Part shown: piece by piece, positions 1-8,872 of the stretch
Layout: every line of letters starts with the position of its first letter
How positions within the stretch are numbered: the first letter of the stretch is position 1
Source of the DNA: an uncultured Pelagibacteraceae bacterium
GTDB taxonomy: Bacteria; Pseudomonadota; Alphaproteobacteria; Pelagibacterales; Pelagibacteraceae
Assembly (NCBI GenBank): GCA_902597875.1
Contig: CACJZK010000006.1
Coordinates: 1 to 47,546 of the forward strand
Direction: 5' to 3'
DNA: 47,546 nucleotides
Made by a program: the position numbers and the translations under genes
Notes under the pieces: model-generated
Told to the model about the DNA's origin: nothing
Databases searched by the model: none
The model's input: only the letters and a program-made list of their open reading frames with translations

Positions 1-211
1 TCTTCTGAATTATTTCTAGAGTTCTGATGGCTCTTTTTAAGTAAGAGGTAAAGCAAAGATCATAATTTAAATTCAGTTCTTTTATAAATTTTCCAGATTT
101 TTCTGCTTCTATGACCCCTTTCTCAGATAGATCAACGTCAACCCAGCCTGTGAAACGATTCTCAGCGTTCCAAGTACTTTGTCCGTGCCTAATAGCTATT
201 AACTTTCCCAT
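1..211 (-). CDS. gpmA: 2,3-bisphosphoglycerate-dependent phosphoglycerate mutase, N-terminal part (runs off the left edge)
   Basis: Reading the minus strand from the ATG at 209-211 gives about 70 residues beginning [20 protein letters not shown] and continuing with a [11 protein letters not shown] segment, the signature N-terminus of cofactor-dependent phosphoglycerate mutases. The catalytic histidine of the RHG motif is residue 9. The family interconverts 3- and 2-phosphoglycerate in the cytoplasm (glycolysis/gluconeogenesis). The gene is divergent from the VanZ-like gene, with about 50 AT-rich bases between the starts. It is partial here, so full length cannot be judged. No frameshift is seen in the visible part. 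Confidence 0.9.
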   Translation of the reverse strand, partial: MGKLIAIRHGQSTWNAENRFTGWVDVDLSEKGVIEAEKSGKFIKELNLNYDLCFTSYLKRAIRTLEIIQK

Positions 212-261
212 TAAATATTTGTTAGTTGAAAATAATATATCTAATATATTAAATTATCATT

Positions 262-660
262 ATGAAAGGTATCAAATTCTTAAAAAGTTTGTATTTTTTT
301 TCATTAACAGGATTATTAATTCTATATTTGTTCCCTGGAAGTCTTATTGGATATTTTTTTTATGGGGATTTTGGAAAACAGCCCAACATTATTAAAAATC
401 CATTAGGAACTTCAATAAACCACCTTGTAGCTTTTTTTTATTTGTCCTGCATAGGACTTTTTAGTTATTTAAAAAATTCTAAATTTAAAAAAAATTTATT
501 TTTTTTATTATTTTTGTCAATTTTTTTAGAATTAAGCCACCTCTTTATTCCTAATCGATCTTTTGAACTATTCGATTTATTTGCAAACTTTCTAGGTTTT
601 TTAGGTGCTTTTTTTTTAGCTTTTATTATAAGAAAATATGAAAAAAATTATTTTAATTAA
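262..660 (+). CDS. VanZ-like small membrane protein
   Basis: This 132-residue protein has about four hydrophobic segments (approx. residues 8-30, 50-68, 78-95 and 106-124). The motif near the third and fourth segments, SHLFIPNRSFELFDLFANF, matches the P-x-R-x-x-x-x-D-x-x-x-N pattern of VanZ-like proteins. The name comes from teicoplanin resistance, but in Proteobacteria the biochemical role is unknown, so no resistance function is claimed. Its last 23 bases overlap the next gene, suggesting translational coupling. The ATG follows the sequence attatcatt with no strong Shine-Dalgarno sequence. Confidence 0.7.
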   Translation: MKGIKFLKSLYFFSLTGLLILYLFPGSLIGYFFYGDFGKQPNIIKNPLGTSINHLVAFFYLSCIGLFSYLKNSKFKKNLFFLLFLSIFLELSHLFIPNRSFELFDLFANFLGFLGAFFLAFIIRKYEKNYFN

Positions 661-1138
661 TATAATATTTTCATTGTGTTTTACACCATTTCTTTTTTCA
701 AAAGAATTTAATGGAAAAGCCAGAGTGATTGATGGCGACACAATTAAAATTAAAAATGTAAATATAAGATTATTTGGAATAGATGCTCCAGAGATAAAAC
801 AGAGTTGCAAAAAGATTTATCTCAGTATTTATATATTCAATTTTCAAAAAGAATATGATTGTGGAAAAGTTTCAAAAAAAGCTTTATCAAAAAAAATTCA
901 AAATAAAGAAATAAAATGTGTTTCATCTACAAAGGATAGATATGGTCGGTACATTGGAATTTGCTATCTAGAAGATAGAGATATTAATAAATGGTTAGTA
1001 AGAAATGGTTATGCAGTTGCATATAAAAAATATTCAAAGAAATACGTATTTGAAGAAAAGTATGCAAATGAAAATAAATTAGGACTTTGGAGAGGTAGTT
1101 TTATGAGACCAGAAAAATGGAGAAGAAATTCCAATTAA
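638..1138 (+). CDS. secreted SNase-like (thermonuclease family) nuclease
   Basis: A 166-residue protein with a signal peptide (about residues 1-21) and a staphylococcal-nuclease fold. Visible motifs are RVIDGDTIKI near residue 30, IRLFGIDAPEIKQ near 50 (Arg and acidic residues of the active site) and DRYGRYIG near 105 (second active-site Arg), followed by the usual NG-A-x-Y and GLW segments. These features predict a calcium-dependent exported nuclease that cleaves DNA or RNA, possibly for nutrient scavenging. The start lies inside the upstream VanZ-like gene; the signal peptide supports this start. Confidence in the fold is high; its in vivo substrate is unknown. Confidence 0.85.
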   Translation: MKKIILINIIFSLCFTPFLFSKEFNGKARVIDGDTIKIKNVNIRLFGIDAPEIKQSCKKIYLSIYIFNFQKEYDCGKVSKKALSKKIQNKEIKCVSSTKDRYGRYIGICYLEDRDINKWLVRNGYAVAYKKYSKKYVFEEKYANENKLGLWRGSFMRPEKWRRNSN

Positions 1139-1158
1139 ATTCTTATATATAATAAAGA

Positions 1159-1758
1159 GTGATTCATTTTAATAAAATTTTTTTATTACTATTCTTTTTA
1201 ATTATTGTCTCTTGCTCTTCAATCCCAAAAAATACTCAAAACAGCTGTGAAATCTTCGAAGAAAGGTATCTTTGGTATAAACATGCAAGAGGTTCTTATG
1301 AAAAATGGGGAGTGCCAATTTACATTCAATTAGCTTTTATAAAAAAGGAAAGCGATTTCAATTGGTTAGCTAAACCTCCAAGAAGAAAATTATTTAAAGT
1401 TATACCTTTTAAAAGACCATCAAGTTCTTTTGGTTATTCACAAGCTGTCGAAGGAACTTGGCGACAATTTAAGACAGAAACTAATAATCCTTTAGCTACT
1501 CGAGCCCGATTTAAAGACTCAGTAGATTTTATAGGTTGGTATGTAAATAAAACTACAAAAATTTTAAAAATTCCTAAAAATGATGCATACAGACAATATC
1601 TTGCTTATTATAAAGGTTGGGGTGATTATAAAAATTATTCTAAAGATAAAAAAGCGATAATCTATGCAAAATCAGTTAAAGATACCGCGAATAAATATAG
1701 AAAACAGTTGATACTTTGCAAAAAAAATCTTGAAAAGAAGAAGTATATTATTTTTTAA
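1159..1758 (+). CDS. lipoprotein with lysozyme-like transglycosylase (SLT) domain
   Basis: The 199-residue product has a lipoprotein signal (hydrophobic residues 7-18, lipobox IVSC with Cys19). A lytic-transglycosylase-like core follows: the segment IQLAFIKKESDF (Glu of KKES is the predicted catalytic acid), then SSFGYSQAVEGTW and LAYYKGWGDY, all typical of SLT-fold lipoproteins in Alphaproteobacteria. Predicted role is cleavage of peptidoglycan glycan strands from the outer membrane. The start codon is GTG at 1159, needed to include the signal peptide. The 3' end overlaps the convergent RND gene by 11 bases. The exact subfamily is not resolved. Confidence 0.75.
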   Translation: MIHFNKIFLLLFFLIIVSCSSIPKNTQNSCEIFEERYLWYKHARGSYEKWGVPIYIQLAFIKKESDFNWLAKPPRRKLFKVIPFKRPSSSFGYSQAVEGTWRQFKTETNNPLATRARFKDSVDFIGWYVNKTTKILKIPKNDAYRQYLAYYKGWGDYKNYSKDKKAIIYAKSVKDTANKYRKQLILCKKNLEKKKYIIF

Positions 1759-4700
1759 ATTCCTTGCTTAACTGCAAATCAATATCATCCATTCTTTTAG
1801 AATTTTTACAAAGCAAAAGATAAAAAACTGGAGTGGTAAACAGTGTCAAAAAAGTACTGATCAACATTCCACCAAATATAGTACAGCCAACCGCCAATCT
1901 TATACCTTCTCCTGCTCCAGGACCTATATTGCCAATTATTAGTGGGATCATAGCTATCAAAGTAGAGAGACTAGTCATAATTATAGGTCTGAACCTTCTT
2001 TTACACGACTCGACAATAGCAGCTTGAACTGACTTACCATCAACTCTTAGTTGGTTTGCCCAATCTACTATTAAAATACTATTTTTTGTTGCTATCCCAA
2101 TTAGAACAACCAAAGCTATTTGTGAAAATATGTTTATAGTACTATCAAAAAGCAAAATAAATATTAAACCTCCTATCGCTGCTAGAGGAACAGTTAACAT
2201 AACGACCAAAGGTTGTCTCCAAGCATTGAAAGTACCAGCCATTACAAGATATGCACTAACCATAGCCAAAGCAAAAATCACTAACAATTCACTAGATGCC
2301 TCCTTTAAATCTAATGACTTACCCTTATAATAAATTCCTGCTGATGGAGCTTTGTCATCTATAGTTTTCTCAATAAAATCTAATGCCTCGTTCAAAGTAT
2401 AACCACCAACTAAGCGTGCCGTTAATGTTATTGACTTAGAACGTTGATAACGCGACAATAATTTTGCTGAACCTTTTTCTTCAAAACGTACAACATTTGC
2501 TAAAGATATTAATTTTCCAGTAGTTTCTGATCGAACAAAAATTTTACTTAAACTCTCTGTTCTTCTTCTATCTTTCAAATCTGCCTGTAAAATAATAGGA
2601 TATTCTTTTCCAGACTCATTTAGCTTAGTAACAGTTTTGCCAGAAAATAATGTTTCAACTGATTTTCCTATGGATTGAATCGAAAGACCTAAATCCTTTG
2701 CTTTTTTTTCATCTATAATCAGTTCAACTTCTGGCTTATTTTTTGTATAGTCAGAAGTTATATCAGCTAAATTTTTATTTTTCCTTAGATCTTCGATTAT
2801 TAAATTTTGCCACTTGTAAAGTTTTTCATAAGAAGGCCCAGTAATTGTAACTACGACTGGTTTTTGGTAATTGCTTACTCGAACTGAATTAGGTGTTAGA
2901 GGAAAAGCCATAGTCCCAGGTACAGTTACGATCTTACCTATTGCTTTTCTAACAATTTTTTGAGCACTTTCTTTTCTATCTTTCCAATTATCCAATAAAG
3001 CTATAATGATAAACGAATTATATGATTGAGAAGATCTTCCGAATCCGGGAACTCTCATAATCAATCTTTGATAGGGCTCATTTTCTTTTTGAAGAAGTGG
3101 TATTAGCCTTGTCTCAACTTGTTCTGCCTTATTGACAGTATATTCAAAAGAGGACGACTCGTCCGTTTTACCGAATACTAAATATACACCTCTATCAGGA
3201 TTTTTTTCTAAAAGCGTTTTGGGGGTAATTTTAAACAAAACGCTTGCTATTACTAATACAAAAATCATGAACCAAATTATAGTTTTAGGTCTTTGAATCC
3301 AGTAATTTAAAGACTCAGAATAAAAAGATTCGAATGATTTAAATAATCTTTCAAATCTCAAAACTAAATTTGATTTTACGTGTTTTCTGCTTAATAATTT
3401 TGACCCAAGCATTGGTGCGATAGATAAAGCTGTAAAGGTACTAATAACAATTGTAATAGAGAGAGTTATCGCCATTTCTCTAAAAAGTGTTCCACTTATC
3501 CCTCCAATAAACAACAAAGGAGCAAAGGTTGCTAAAATGATAATACTCGTTGATAAAATAGCAAAGATAACATTTTTACTACCTGCTGCAGCAGCCACTA
3601 AAGGTGAGTCGCCCTTTTCAATTCTATAGTAGATGGACTCAGTCATTACTACGCTATCATCTGTAACTATTGCAACACTCAGTATGACTGCCAACAATGT
3701 AAAAATATTTATTGTAAGCCCAAAAACCCATAAACCCAAAGCAGCCCCTATAAGACTAACTGGTAGAGTTATTGCTGGAACTATCATAGCTCTAACATTA
3801 CCAAGAAAAAGATAAATTATACCTACAACTAAAGCTAAGGCTAATAGGATAGATTGATAGCACATCATTATTGCCTCTTTAATATAAACTGCCCTATCAA
3901 AGCTTACTGATAGCGTTAATCCAGCCGGTAATGTTTTTCTAACTTCTTTAATTTTGTTTCTAATATTTTTTGAAAGGGTAACAGTACTTTCATTTGTTCT
4001 AGCGTAAATACCAATTCCCACAGTATTTTCATTTATAGATTGACGACTTTGAGCTTTAAATAAAGTCTTTTCAGAAACCGGACCATATTTAATTTCCCCT
4101 ACATCTTCTAAAGTGATGGTTTTACTCTTAATTTTTTTTATAGGTAATTTCTTTATATCATTTAAGTTTTTATAAGTTTTACCAAGATCAAGGGTTAAGT
4201 CTACATTGTTTGCTTCTATTGTCCCAGCAGGAATTGAAACATTGTTTTTTCTTATCGCCTCTTCAACCTCTTTTACTTCGAGATCGTTTGCACTTAATTT
4301 TATTGGATTAAGATAAACTCTTACAGCCTTTTCGTTTATACCACCTACTATAATTCGACCGGTCCCTGGCACAGAACTAAACGAGTCAACGAGGTTTCTT
4401 TTTACATAATCACCGATATCCAAAGAAGTCCAAGAAGTACTACTAACCGAAAGCCACATACTAGTTGAAAATCCTGCTGAAGCTTTTCTAATTTCTGGTG
4501 CTTTACTTTCTTCAGGAAGGTTATCTATTATTCTTGAAACTCGTTCTCTTATATCATTTGCAGCATTATCTACATCAATATCTGTAAAAAATTCTATTTT
4601 AATTGTACTTCTACCAATCTCGGAAAGAGTATCGATAGATTTAATTCCTTCAGCCCCACCTACAGCTAGTTCAATCGGCTCAGATATTTCAGAAGAGATA

Positions 4701-4879
4701 ATTGAAGGACTTGCTCCAGTATAATTAGTTCTTATTTCTACCACAGGGGGCTGTAGATCTTTGGGAAGCTCTCTAGTACTGATTTGAAAAAAAGTATACA
4801 GACCAAAAACTACTAACAATAAAGAAAAAACAGAGCTTAAAACTGGTCTTCTTATGTTTAAAAGACAAAAATTATGCAT
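1748..4879 (-). CDS. RND efflux transporter permease (AcrB/MexB-like, HAE1 type)
   Basis: At 1043 residues this is the normal length for a proton-driven RND pump. It has the N-terminal helix, two large periplasmic loops and a 12-helix architecture. The TM4 proton-relay pair is present in the segment VAIVTDDSVVMTES, and the TM10 lysine in IGIATKNSILIVDW. Such pumps export hydrophobic compounds from the inner membrane/periplasm as part of a tripartite complex. The partner adaptor lies immediately upstream, 2 bases away, so they form an operon. No TolC-type outer membrane gene is in this window. Substrate unknown. Confidence 0.9.
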   Translation of the reverse strand: MHNFCLLNIRRPVLSSVFSLLLVVFGLYTFFQISTRELPKDLQPPVVEIRTNYTGASPSIISSEISEPIELAVGGAEGIKSIDTLSEIGRSTIKIEFFTDIDVDNAANDIRERVSRIIDNLPEESKAPEIRKASAGFSTSMWLSVSSTSWTSLDIGDYVKRNLVDSFSSVPGTGRIIVGGINEKAVRVYLNPIKLSANDLEVKEVEEAIRKNNVSIPAGTIEANNVDLTLDLGKTYKNLNDIKKLPIKKIKSKTITLEDVGEIKYGPVSEKTLFKAQSRQSINENTVGIGIYARTNESTVTLSKNIRNKIKEVRKTLPAGLTLSVSFDRAVYIKEAIMMCYQSILLALALVVGIIYLFLGNVRAMIVPAITLPVSLIGAALGLWVFGLTINIFTLLAVILSVAIVTDDSVVMTESIYYRIEKGDSPLVAAAAGSKNVIFAILSTSIIILATFAPLLFIGGISGTLFREMAITLSITIVISTFTALSIAPMLGSKLLSRKHVKSNLVLRFERLFKSFESFYSESLNYWIQRPKTIIWFMIFVLVIASVLFKITPKTLLEKNPDRGVYLVFGKTDESSSFEYTVNKAEQVETRLIPLLQKENEPYQRLIMRVPGFGRSSQSYNSFIIIALLDNWKDRKESAQKIVRKAIGKIVTVPGTMAFPLTPNSVRVSNYQKPVVVTITGPSYEKLYKWQNLIIEDLRKNKNLADITSDYTKNKPEVELIIDEKKAKDLGLSIQSIGKSVETLFSGKTVTKLNESGKEYPIILQADLKDRRRTESLSKIFVRSETTGKLISLANVVRFEEKGSAKLLSRYQRSKSITLTARLVGGYTLNEALDFIEKTIDDKAPSAGIYYKGKSLDLKEASSELLVIFALAMVSAYLVMAGTFNAWRQPLVVMLTVPLAAIGGLIFILLFDSTINIFSQIALVVLIGIATKNSILIVDWANQLRVDGKSVQAAIVESCKRRFRPIIMTSLSTLIAMIPLIIGNIGPGAGEGIRLAVGCTIFGGMLISTFLTLFTTPVFYLLLCKNSKRMDDIDLQLSKEFKK

Positions 4880-4881
4880 TT

Positions 4882-5748
4882 CTAATTTTTTATTGGTCTA
4901 ATTGTCATTCCGCTATTGAGACGAGAAAGGCCCTCTTTTACTACCCTATCATTTTCTTTAAGACCTGATAAAACTTCTAAGTTACCATCTTTTCTTATAC
5001 CTGTAACAATTTCAATTTTTTCAATTTTGTTATTTTTTGTAATTTTATAAATAAATTTTCGCTCATCCTCAAAAATAATACTTGTATCTGCAACCGATAA
5101 AGCCTTTTTTTCATTATAAGATAATTTAATATCTAAAAGTGAACCAGGTAGAATTTCAAGATTTTGATTATCAATTTTTGCTCGTGCTAAAATTGAACGA
5201 GTAGCAGCATCAACTCTTGAAGCAACTGACTCAATTACTCCTTGATAATTTTTATTTTTATATGCTAAAAATTTAGCATTTACTTTTAGCCCCTTTTTCA
5301 AAACTCCAGCAAAAACTTCAGGAATCTGTAAGTCACAAAGTATTTTTTTAGAGTCATCTAAAGTCAACATTATAGAATTTGTTCCCAATGTGGACGAACT
5401 AATTCCTCGTGTTCCAGTTTTACCAGAAAAAGGAGCTATTATATTTTTGTTTAACAGTTTAGCTATAACATCTCCTTTTTTAACATTTTTATTTAATTTT
5501 ATTGGTTCAATTAGTTCACTTTTTTTAATTTTATAAGAGACAGTTTGAGTGCTCAAAGCAGTACAATAACTTTCTATAGTCTGACTAAAATTTTTCTCTT
5601 CAACTACTTGAATAATCACGCCCGGAGGAGGCCTCTTTGAAAATTTTTTTGCAAAATGTTTACCAATTGCAGTTCGTCCACCTATAACGGCAGCGATTAT
5701 TATAAAAAATATTAATATTCCTATGGTAATTTTTTTACTTTTTTTCAT
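4882..5748 (-). CDS. RND efflux periplasmic adaptor (HlyD/MFP family), compact form
   Basis: The start chosen is the ATG at 5746-5748 (MKKSKKITIGILIFF), giving 288 residues with an N-terminal membrane anchor and a 14-base overlap with sseA. An upstream GTG-type extension to 5805 would lie inside sseA. After the anchor come a lipoyl half (VKKGDVIAKLL), directly joined to the second half (NIIAPFSGKTG), then a beta-barrel domain and a membrane-proximal domain (GLKENDRVVKEGL). The alpha-helical hairpin that normally separates the lipoyl halves is absent, so the protein is shorter than the usual 350-400 residues. It should act with the RND pump encoded 2 bases downstream. Confidence 0.82.
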   Translation of the reverse strand: MKKSKKITIGILIFFIIIAAVIGGRTAIGKHFAKKFSKRPPPGVIIQVVEEKNFSQTIESYCTALSTQTVSYKIKKSELIEPIKLNKNVKKGDVIAKLLNKNIIAPFSGKTGTRGISSSTLGTNSIMLTLDDSKKILCDLQIPEVFAGVLKKGLKVNAKFLAYKNKNYQGVIESVASRVDAATRSILARAKIDNQNLEILPGSLLDIKLSYNEKKALSVADTSIIFEDERKFIYKITKNNKIEKIEIVTGIRKDGNLEVLSGLKENDRVVKEGLSRLNSGMTIRPIKN

Positions 5749-6562
5749 TTTTAATTTGACCCCATTCTGACCAGGATCCATCATAAACAATAGGTGTTTT
5801 ACCACTTATAATAGAATTTGCTAGACCCAAAACACAAGCGGTAACTCCACTTCCGCAAGTAAAAACCACATTTTTTTTATTATTAATGTTTTGTTTTTCG
5901 AATATTTTCAACAACTCTTCTTTATTTTTAAAAGTATGGTCATTTTTATTTAAACATTCATTAAAAGGAATATTTTTTGAATTTTCTATATTACCACTTT
6001 TTAAACCTTTTCTTGGTTCAGGCACCAAACCTTTAAATCTTTGCTCCGATCTTGCGTCAACAAGTTCAAATTGATTTGAGACAATATTTTTTTTTATCTG
6101 CTCTTTGTTTTTAACTAAAGATTTATTTTCAATTACAGCATATTCGGTTTTATCAAATCTCATCATTTTATCAGTTACAGATTTTTTTTCTTCAAGCCAT
6201 TTTTTAAAACCTCCGTTTAAAACTGAAACTTTCTTAAAGTCGTGACCAAAATAAATAAAACTATACCAACATCTACAAGAGCTTATTGTGTCAGAATTAT
6301 CATAAATAACAATATGATCGGAATTTTTTATTCCAAAGTCTGAGACTATTTTCCCCCACTTTTCCGCATTAGGCAACATATGAGGTAACGAAGATTTCTC
6401 ATCAGAATTTTTATCAAGATCGAAAAAAACTGTATTTTCAATGTGTGTTTTTAAATATTCTTCATAGGCATTTCTTCTTGAATTTGGCATATGCCAACTA
6501 GCGTCAATAATTCTTACCTTGCTTAAGTTTTTTTCCAACCAATTAGTTGAGACTAAACTCAT
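5735..6562 (-). CDS. sseA: 3-mercaptopyruvate / thiosulfate sulfurtransferase (two rhodanese domains)
   Basis: A 275-residue tandem rhodanese. The N-terminal inactive domain opens LVSTNWLEKNL and contains the IIDASWHMP segment; the C-terminal domain carries the catalytic loop CGSGVTAC near residue 235. The CG-S-GVT loop is typical of mercaptopyruvate sulfurtransferases, whereas thiosulfate rhodaneses have C-R-x-G-x-T. It transfers sulfur from mercaptopyruvate to thiol acceptors in the cytoplasm. It overlaps msrA by 4 bases upstream and the adaptor gene by 14 downstream, so these genes are probably co-transcribed. Confidence 0.88.
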   Translation of the reverse strand: MSLVSTNWLEKNLSKVRIIDASWHMPNSRRNAYEEYLKTHIENTVFFDLDKNSDEKSSLPHMLPNAEKWGKIVSDFGIKNSDHIVIYDNSDTISSCRCWYSFIYFGHDFKKVSVLNGGFKKWLEEKKSVTDKMMRFDKTEYAVIENKSLVKNKEQIKKNIVSNQFELVDARSEQRFKGLVPEPRKGLKSGNIENSKNIPFNECLNKNDHTFKNKEELLKIFEKQNINNKKNVVFTCGSGVTACVLGLANSIISGKTPIVYDGSWSEWGQIKNEKK

Positions 6563-7011
6563 AAAATTCCTTTTTTTTTAATATATTTTTGATGGTATTC
6601 CTCGGCTTTGCAGTAGTTTTTAATAGGAGAAATATTTGTTTCAATTTTGTTATTATAGACCTTATTAAATTTTTCTTTAATTTTTAAAGCTACTTTCTTT
6701 TGTTGTTCGTTTTCATAAAATATTTCACTTCTATATTGTGTTCCAACATCTGGAAATTGCATATCTTTCTGAGTTGGATCATGCATTTTAAAAAATAGTT
6801 CCAAAATATTTTCATAAGATAAAATATTCTCGTCGAATGATAATTTTACAGTTTCCGCGTGTCCCGTATTGCCTTGGCAAACTTCCTCATAGGTTATTTT
6901 AGAATTTTGTCCACCAGCGTATCCAACTTCAGTAGAAACAATACCTTTTTGGGTTCGAAACTTTTCTTCTGGCTTCCAAAAACAGCCCATAGCTAAGTAA
7001 CATTTTTGCAT
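6559..7011 (-). CDS. msrA: peptide-methionine (S)-S-oxide reductase MsrA
   Basis: The 150-residue protein carries the MsrA active site GCFWKPEE with catalytic Cys10. Downstream are the family segments EVGYAGG, TGHAETV, FFKMHDPTQ, QYRSEIFY and AEEYHQKY. It repairs S-methionine sulfoxide using thioredoxin. The family usually has GCFWGxE; here Lys-Pro replaces Gly, a mild difference. The N-terminus begins almost at the catalytic motif, so this is a compact form. It leads a minus-strand series msrA-sseA-adaptor-RND with tiny overlaps. An MsrB partner is not in the window. Confidence 0.93.
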   Translation of the reverse strand: MQKCYLAMGCFWKPEEKFRTQKGIVSTEVGYAGGQNSKITYEEVCQGNTGHAETVKLSFDENILSYENILELFFKMHDPTQKDMQFPDVGTQYRSEIFYENEQQKKVALKIKEKFNKVYNNKIETNISPIKNYCKAEEYHQKYIKKKGIL

Positions 7012-7050
7012 AAGTTATTTTATATGTTATGAAGCTATGAGGATAATAAA

Positions 7051-7932
7051 TTGCTTACTAAAAATCAAATAGGCGTAATGTACATGATAGCAAGCGTAAT
7101 ATGCTTCTCTATCATGGATATTTGTGTAAAGTGGTTGGATTACTATCCGGTTGGCCAGGTTCTTTTTTTAAGATTTTTTATAGGTTTTATACCAATTTTT
7201 TTTATAATTCCCAAAGATAGATTGTTAGACTTTTATAAAACTTCAAGACCTGGGCTGCATGCCTTTAGAGCTATATGTGGTGCACTGGCTATTATAGCTT
7301 TATTTTATGGTTTAAGAGAACTTCCATTAGCTGATGTCGTATCTTTAACTTTCGGCGGCCCCATATTCGTTACAGTTGCGTCAATTTTTTTCTTAAGTGA
7401 AAAAGTTGGAATAAAAAGATGGTCTGCAGTTTTAATTGGTTTTATTGGAATGCTATTGATTGTTCAACCAGCTTTTATTGATGTTAATTATTATTATATT
7501 GCTCCTATAGTATTTTGTGTTTTTTTTGCGTGTGTTGCAATAAGTGTCAGATCATTGTCAAAAACAGAACCCAATTATACTATCGCCTTTTATTTTACGC
7601 TTCTCTGCACGGTATTGGGTTTGATTACAATTATAAAAGGTGACTGGGTTTTGCCTAATAAAATAGATTTATTAATCTTTATTGTAATGGGTTTATGTGG
7701 AAGTATTGCAAATTTGCTTCTTACACAAAGTTATAGGTTAGCTGAAGCTTCTTTGGTTACCCCAATTAAATATTTGAGCTTAGTTTTTGCAATAGTTTTT
7801 GGTTTCACGATTTGGAGCGAAGTTCCAAAAATTTTAACTCTTTTTGGAGCTCTATTAGTTGTAACGAGTTCATTAATTATTTTTACCAGAGAGTCGAAAC
7901 TCAAAAAGCAAATTATTAATCCTAGATCATGA
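7051..7932 (+). CDS. EamA-family (DMT superfamily) inner-membrane transporter
   Basis: A 293-residue protein with ten predicted membrane helices in two EamA repeats (about residues 8-140 and 150-282). The family exports small metabolites or amino acids; the substrate cannot be read from sequence. The start is TTG at 7051, preceded by GAGGAT six bases upstream; an alternative ATG lies at 7078 (MYMIASV) without a better ribosome site. The stop overlaps the next gene's ATG by 4 bases, so it is probably translated together with the DNA glycosylase, though the functions appear unrelated. Confidence 0.85.
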   Translation: MLTKNQIGVMYMIASVICFSIMDICVKWLDYYPVGQVLFLRFFIGFIPIFFIIPKDRLLDFYKTSRPGLHAFRAICGALAIIALFYGLRELPLADVVSLTFGGPIFVTVASIFFLSEKVGIKRWSAVLIGFIGMLLIVQPAFIDVNYYYIAPIVFCVFFACVAISVRSLSKTEPNYTIAFYFTLLCTVLGLITIIKGDWVLPNKIDLLIFIVMGLCGSIANLLLTQSYRLAEASLVTPIKYLSLVFAIVFGFTIWSEVPKILTLFGALLVVTSSLIIFTRESKLKKQIINPRS

Positions 7933-8555
7933 GCAAACATCCTAGTTACTGGAAAAAAGCTAAAATTATGTTAGCTAAAAAAGATAAAGTTATGAAAAAA
8001 TTAATTAATAACTACAAGGATGGAGCTTTAATAACAAGAAATGATATTTTTTTTTCTTTGTGCAAAAGCATTATTGGACAACAAATAAGTGTAGCTGCCG
8101 CAAATTCAGTTTTTTTGAAGTTTAAAAAAAAATGTAAAGGCAAAATAAAACCAAGTACCGTAGATAAATTATCTTCTGCAAGTTTAAGAAGTTGTGGTTT
8201 GAGCAGGCTAAAAGTAAAAGGAATTAAAGATTTAGCAAAAAAAATTATAAGCAAAGAATTTAGTCCAAACTTAATTAAAAAAATGAATGATGAAGAAGCA
8301 ATTCAATATTTATCTAGTTTAAGACAGATCGGAAGATGGTCAGCAGAAATGATTTTACTGTTCACATTTAATAGACCAAATATTTGGCCACTACAAGATA
8401 TTGGACTTTTAAGAGCTATATCCAATAACTATAATAAAAGAAATCTTCCCCCAAAAAGTTTTTTAAAAAAACTTTATAAAAAATTTACTCCTTATTGTTC
8501 AGTAGCTACCTGGTATTTATGGAGATCAATCGATGATGAACCAATACAGTACTAA
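7929..8555 (+). CDS. DNA-3-methyladenine glycosylase, AlkA-like (HhH-GPD superfamily)
   Basis: A 208-residue HhH-GPD base-excision glycosylase. Visible are the N-terminal IIGQQISVAAA segment, the helix-hairpin-helix LRQIGRWSAEMIL (about residues 130-142) and the catalytic Asp near residue 157 in WPLQDIGLLRA. No iron-sulfur cysteine cluster follows, which matches AlkA rather than Nth/MutY. It excises alkylated purines from DNA. It is shorter than E. coli AlkA because the N-terminal domain is missing, as in many compact AlkA homologues. The 3' end overlaps the convergent DUF1330 gene by 4 bases. Confidence 0.85.
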   Translation: MSKHPSYWKKAKIMLAKKDKVMKKLINNYKDGALITRNDIFFSLCKSIIGQQISVAAANSVFLKFKKKCKGKIKPSTVDKLSSASLRSCGLSRLKVKGIKDLAKKIISKEFSPNLIKKMNDEEAIQYLSSLRQIGRWSAEMILLFTFNRPNIWPLQDIGLLRAISNNYNKRNLPPKSFLKKLYKKFTPYCSVATWYLWRSIDDEPIQY

Positions 8556-8839
8556 GCTCCTTCAACCGACTGATGTTGTCTAACTGCAAATCCCTTTAAA
8601 ACCGAAAAAGCTTCCTGATATTCTTTAGAATGATAAAAATTCTTAGCTTCTTCATATGATGGAAATTCGATTACTACAGTTCTAGGTGCACTTTCACCCT
8701 CGTTTGTTGTTGCTTTTCCACCTCTAATCAAAAATCTTCCCTTATATTTTTCAACTGCTATTTTAGCTTTAAAGGCGTATTCTTTTAACTTTTCCTCATT
8801 ACTAATGCTTTTATAAACACAAACTACATAACCTTTCAT
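8552..8839 (-). CDS. DUF1330 family protein
   Basis: This 95-residue protein has the dimeric ferredoxin-like DUF1330 pattern: an early strand (KGYVVCVYKSI), the segment YKGRFLIRGGK, the conserved VVIEFPSYEEAKNFYHSKEYQ, and a final R-Q-H-Q element. The family is widespread in Alphaproteobacteria and its biochemical function is not established. It is a single gene, divergent from the phosphoribosyltransferase with 33 bases between starts and convergent with the glycosylase. The fold assignment is secure; no activity is inferred. Confidence 0.85.
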   Translation of the reverse strand: MKGYVVCVYKSISNEEKLKEYAFKAKIAVEKYKGRFLIRGGKATTNEGESAPRTVVIEFPSYEEAKNFYHSKEYQEAFSVLKGFAVRQHQSVEGA

Positions 8840-8872
8840 TTACAATACCTCAAAAATAAATTAATTTTTTTC

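Noticed and set aside
111-395. Plus-strand open frame of 94 codons
   Set aside because: Its first third is antisense to the clear gpmA start and the rest is another frame of the VanZ-like gene; no family features.
616-810. Minus-strand open frame over the nuclease gene
   Set aside because: Shadow of the SNase-like gene, which has a complete signal peptide and active-site motifs.
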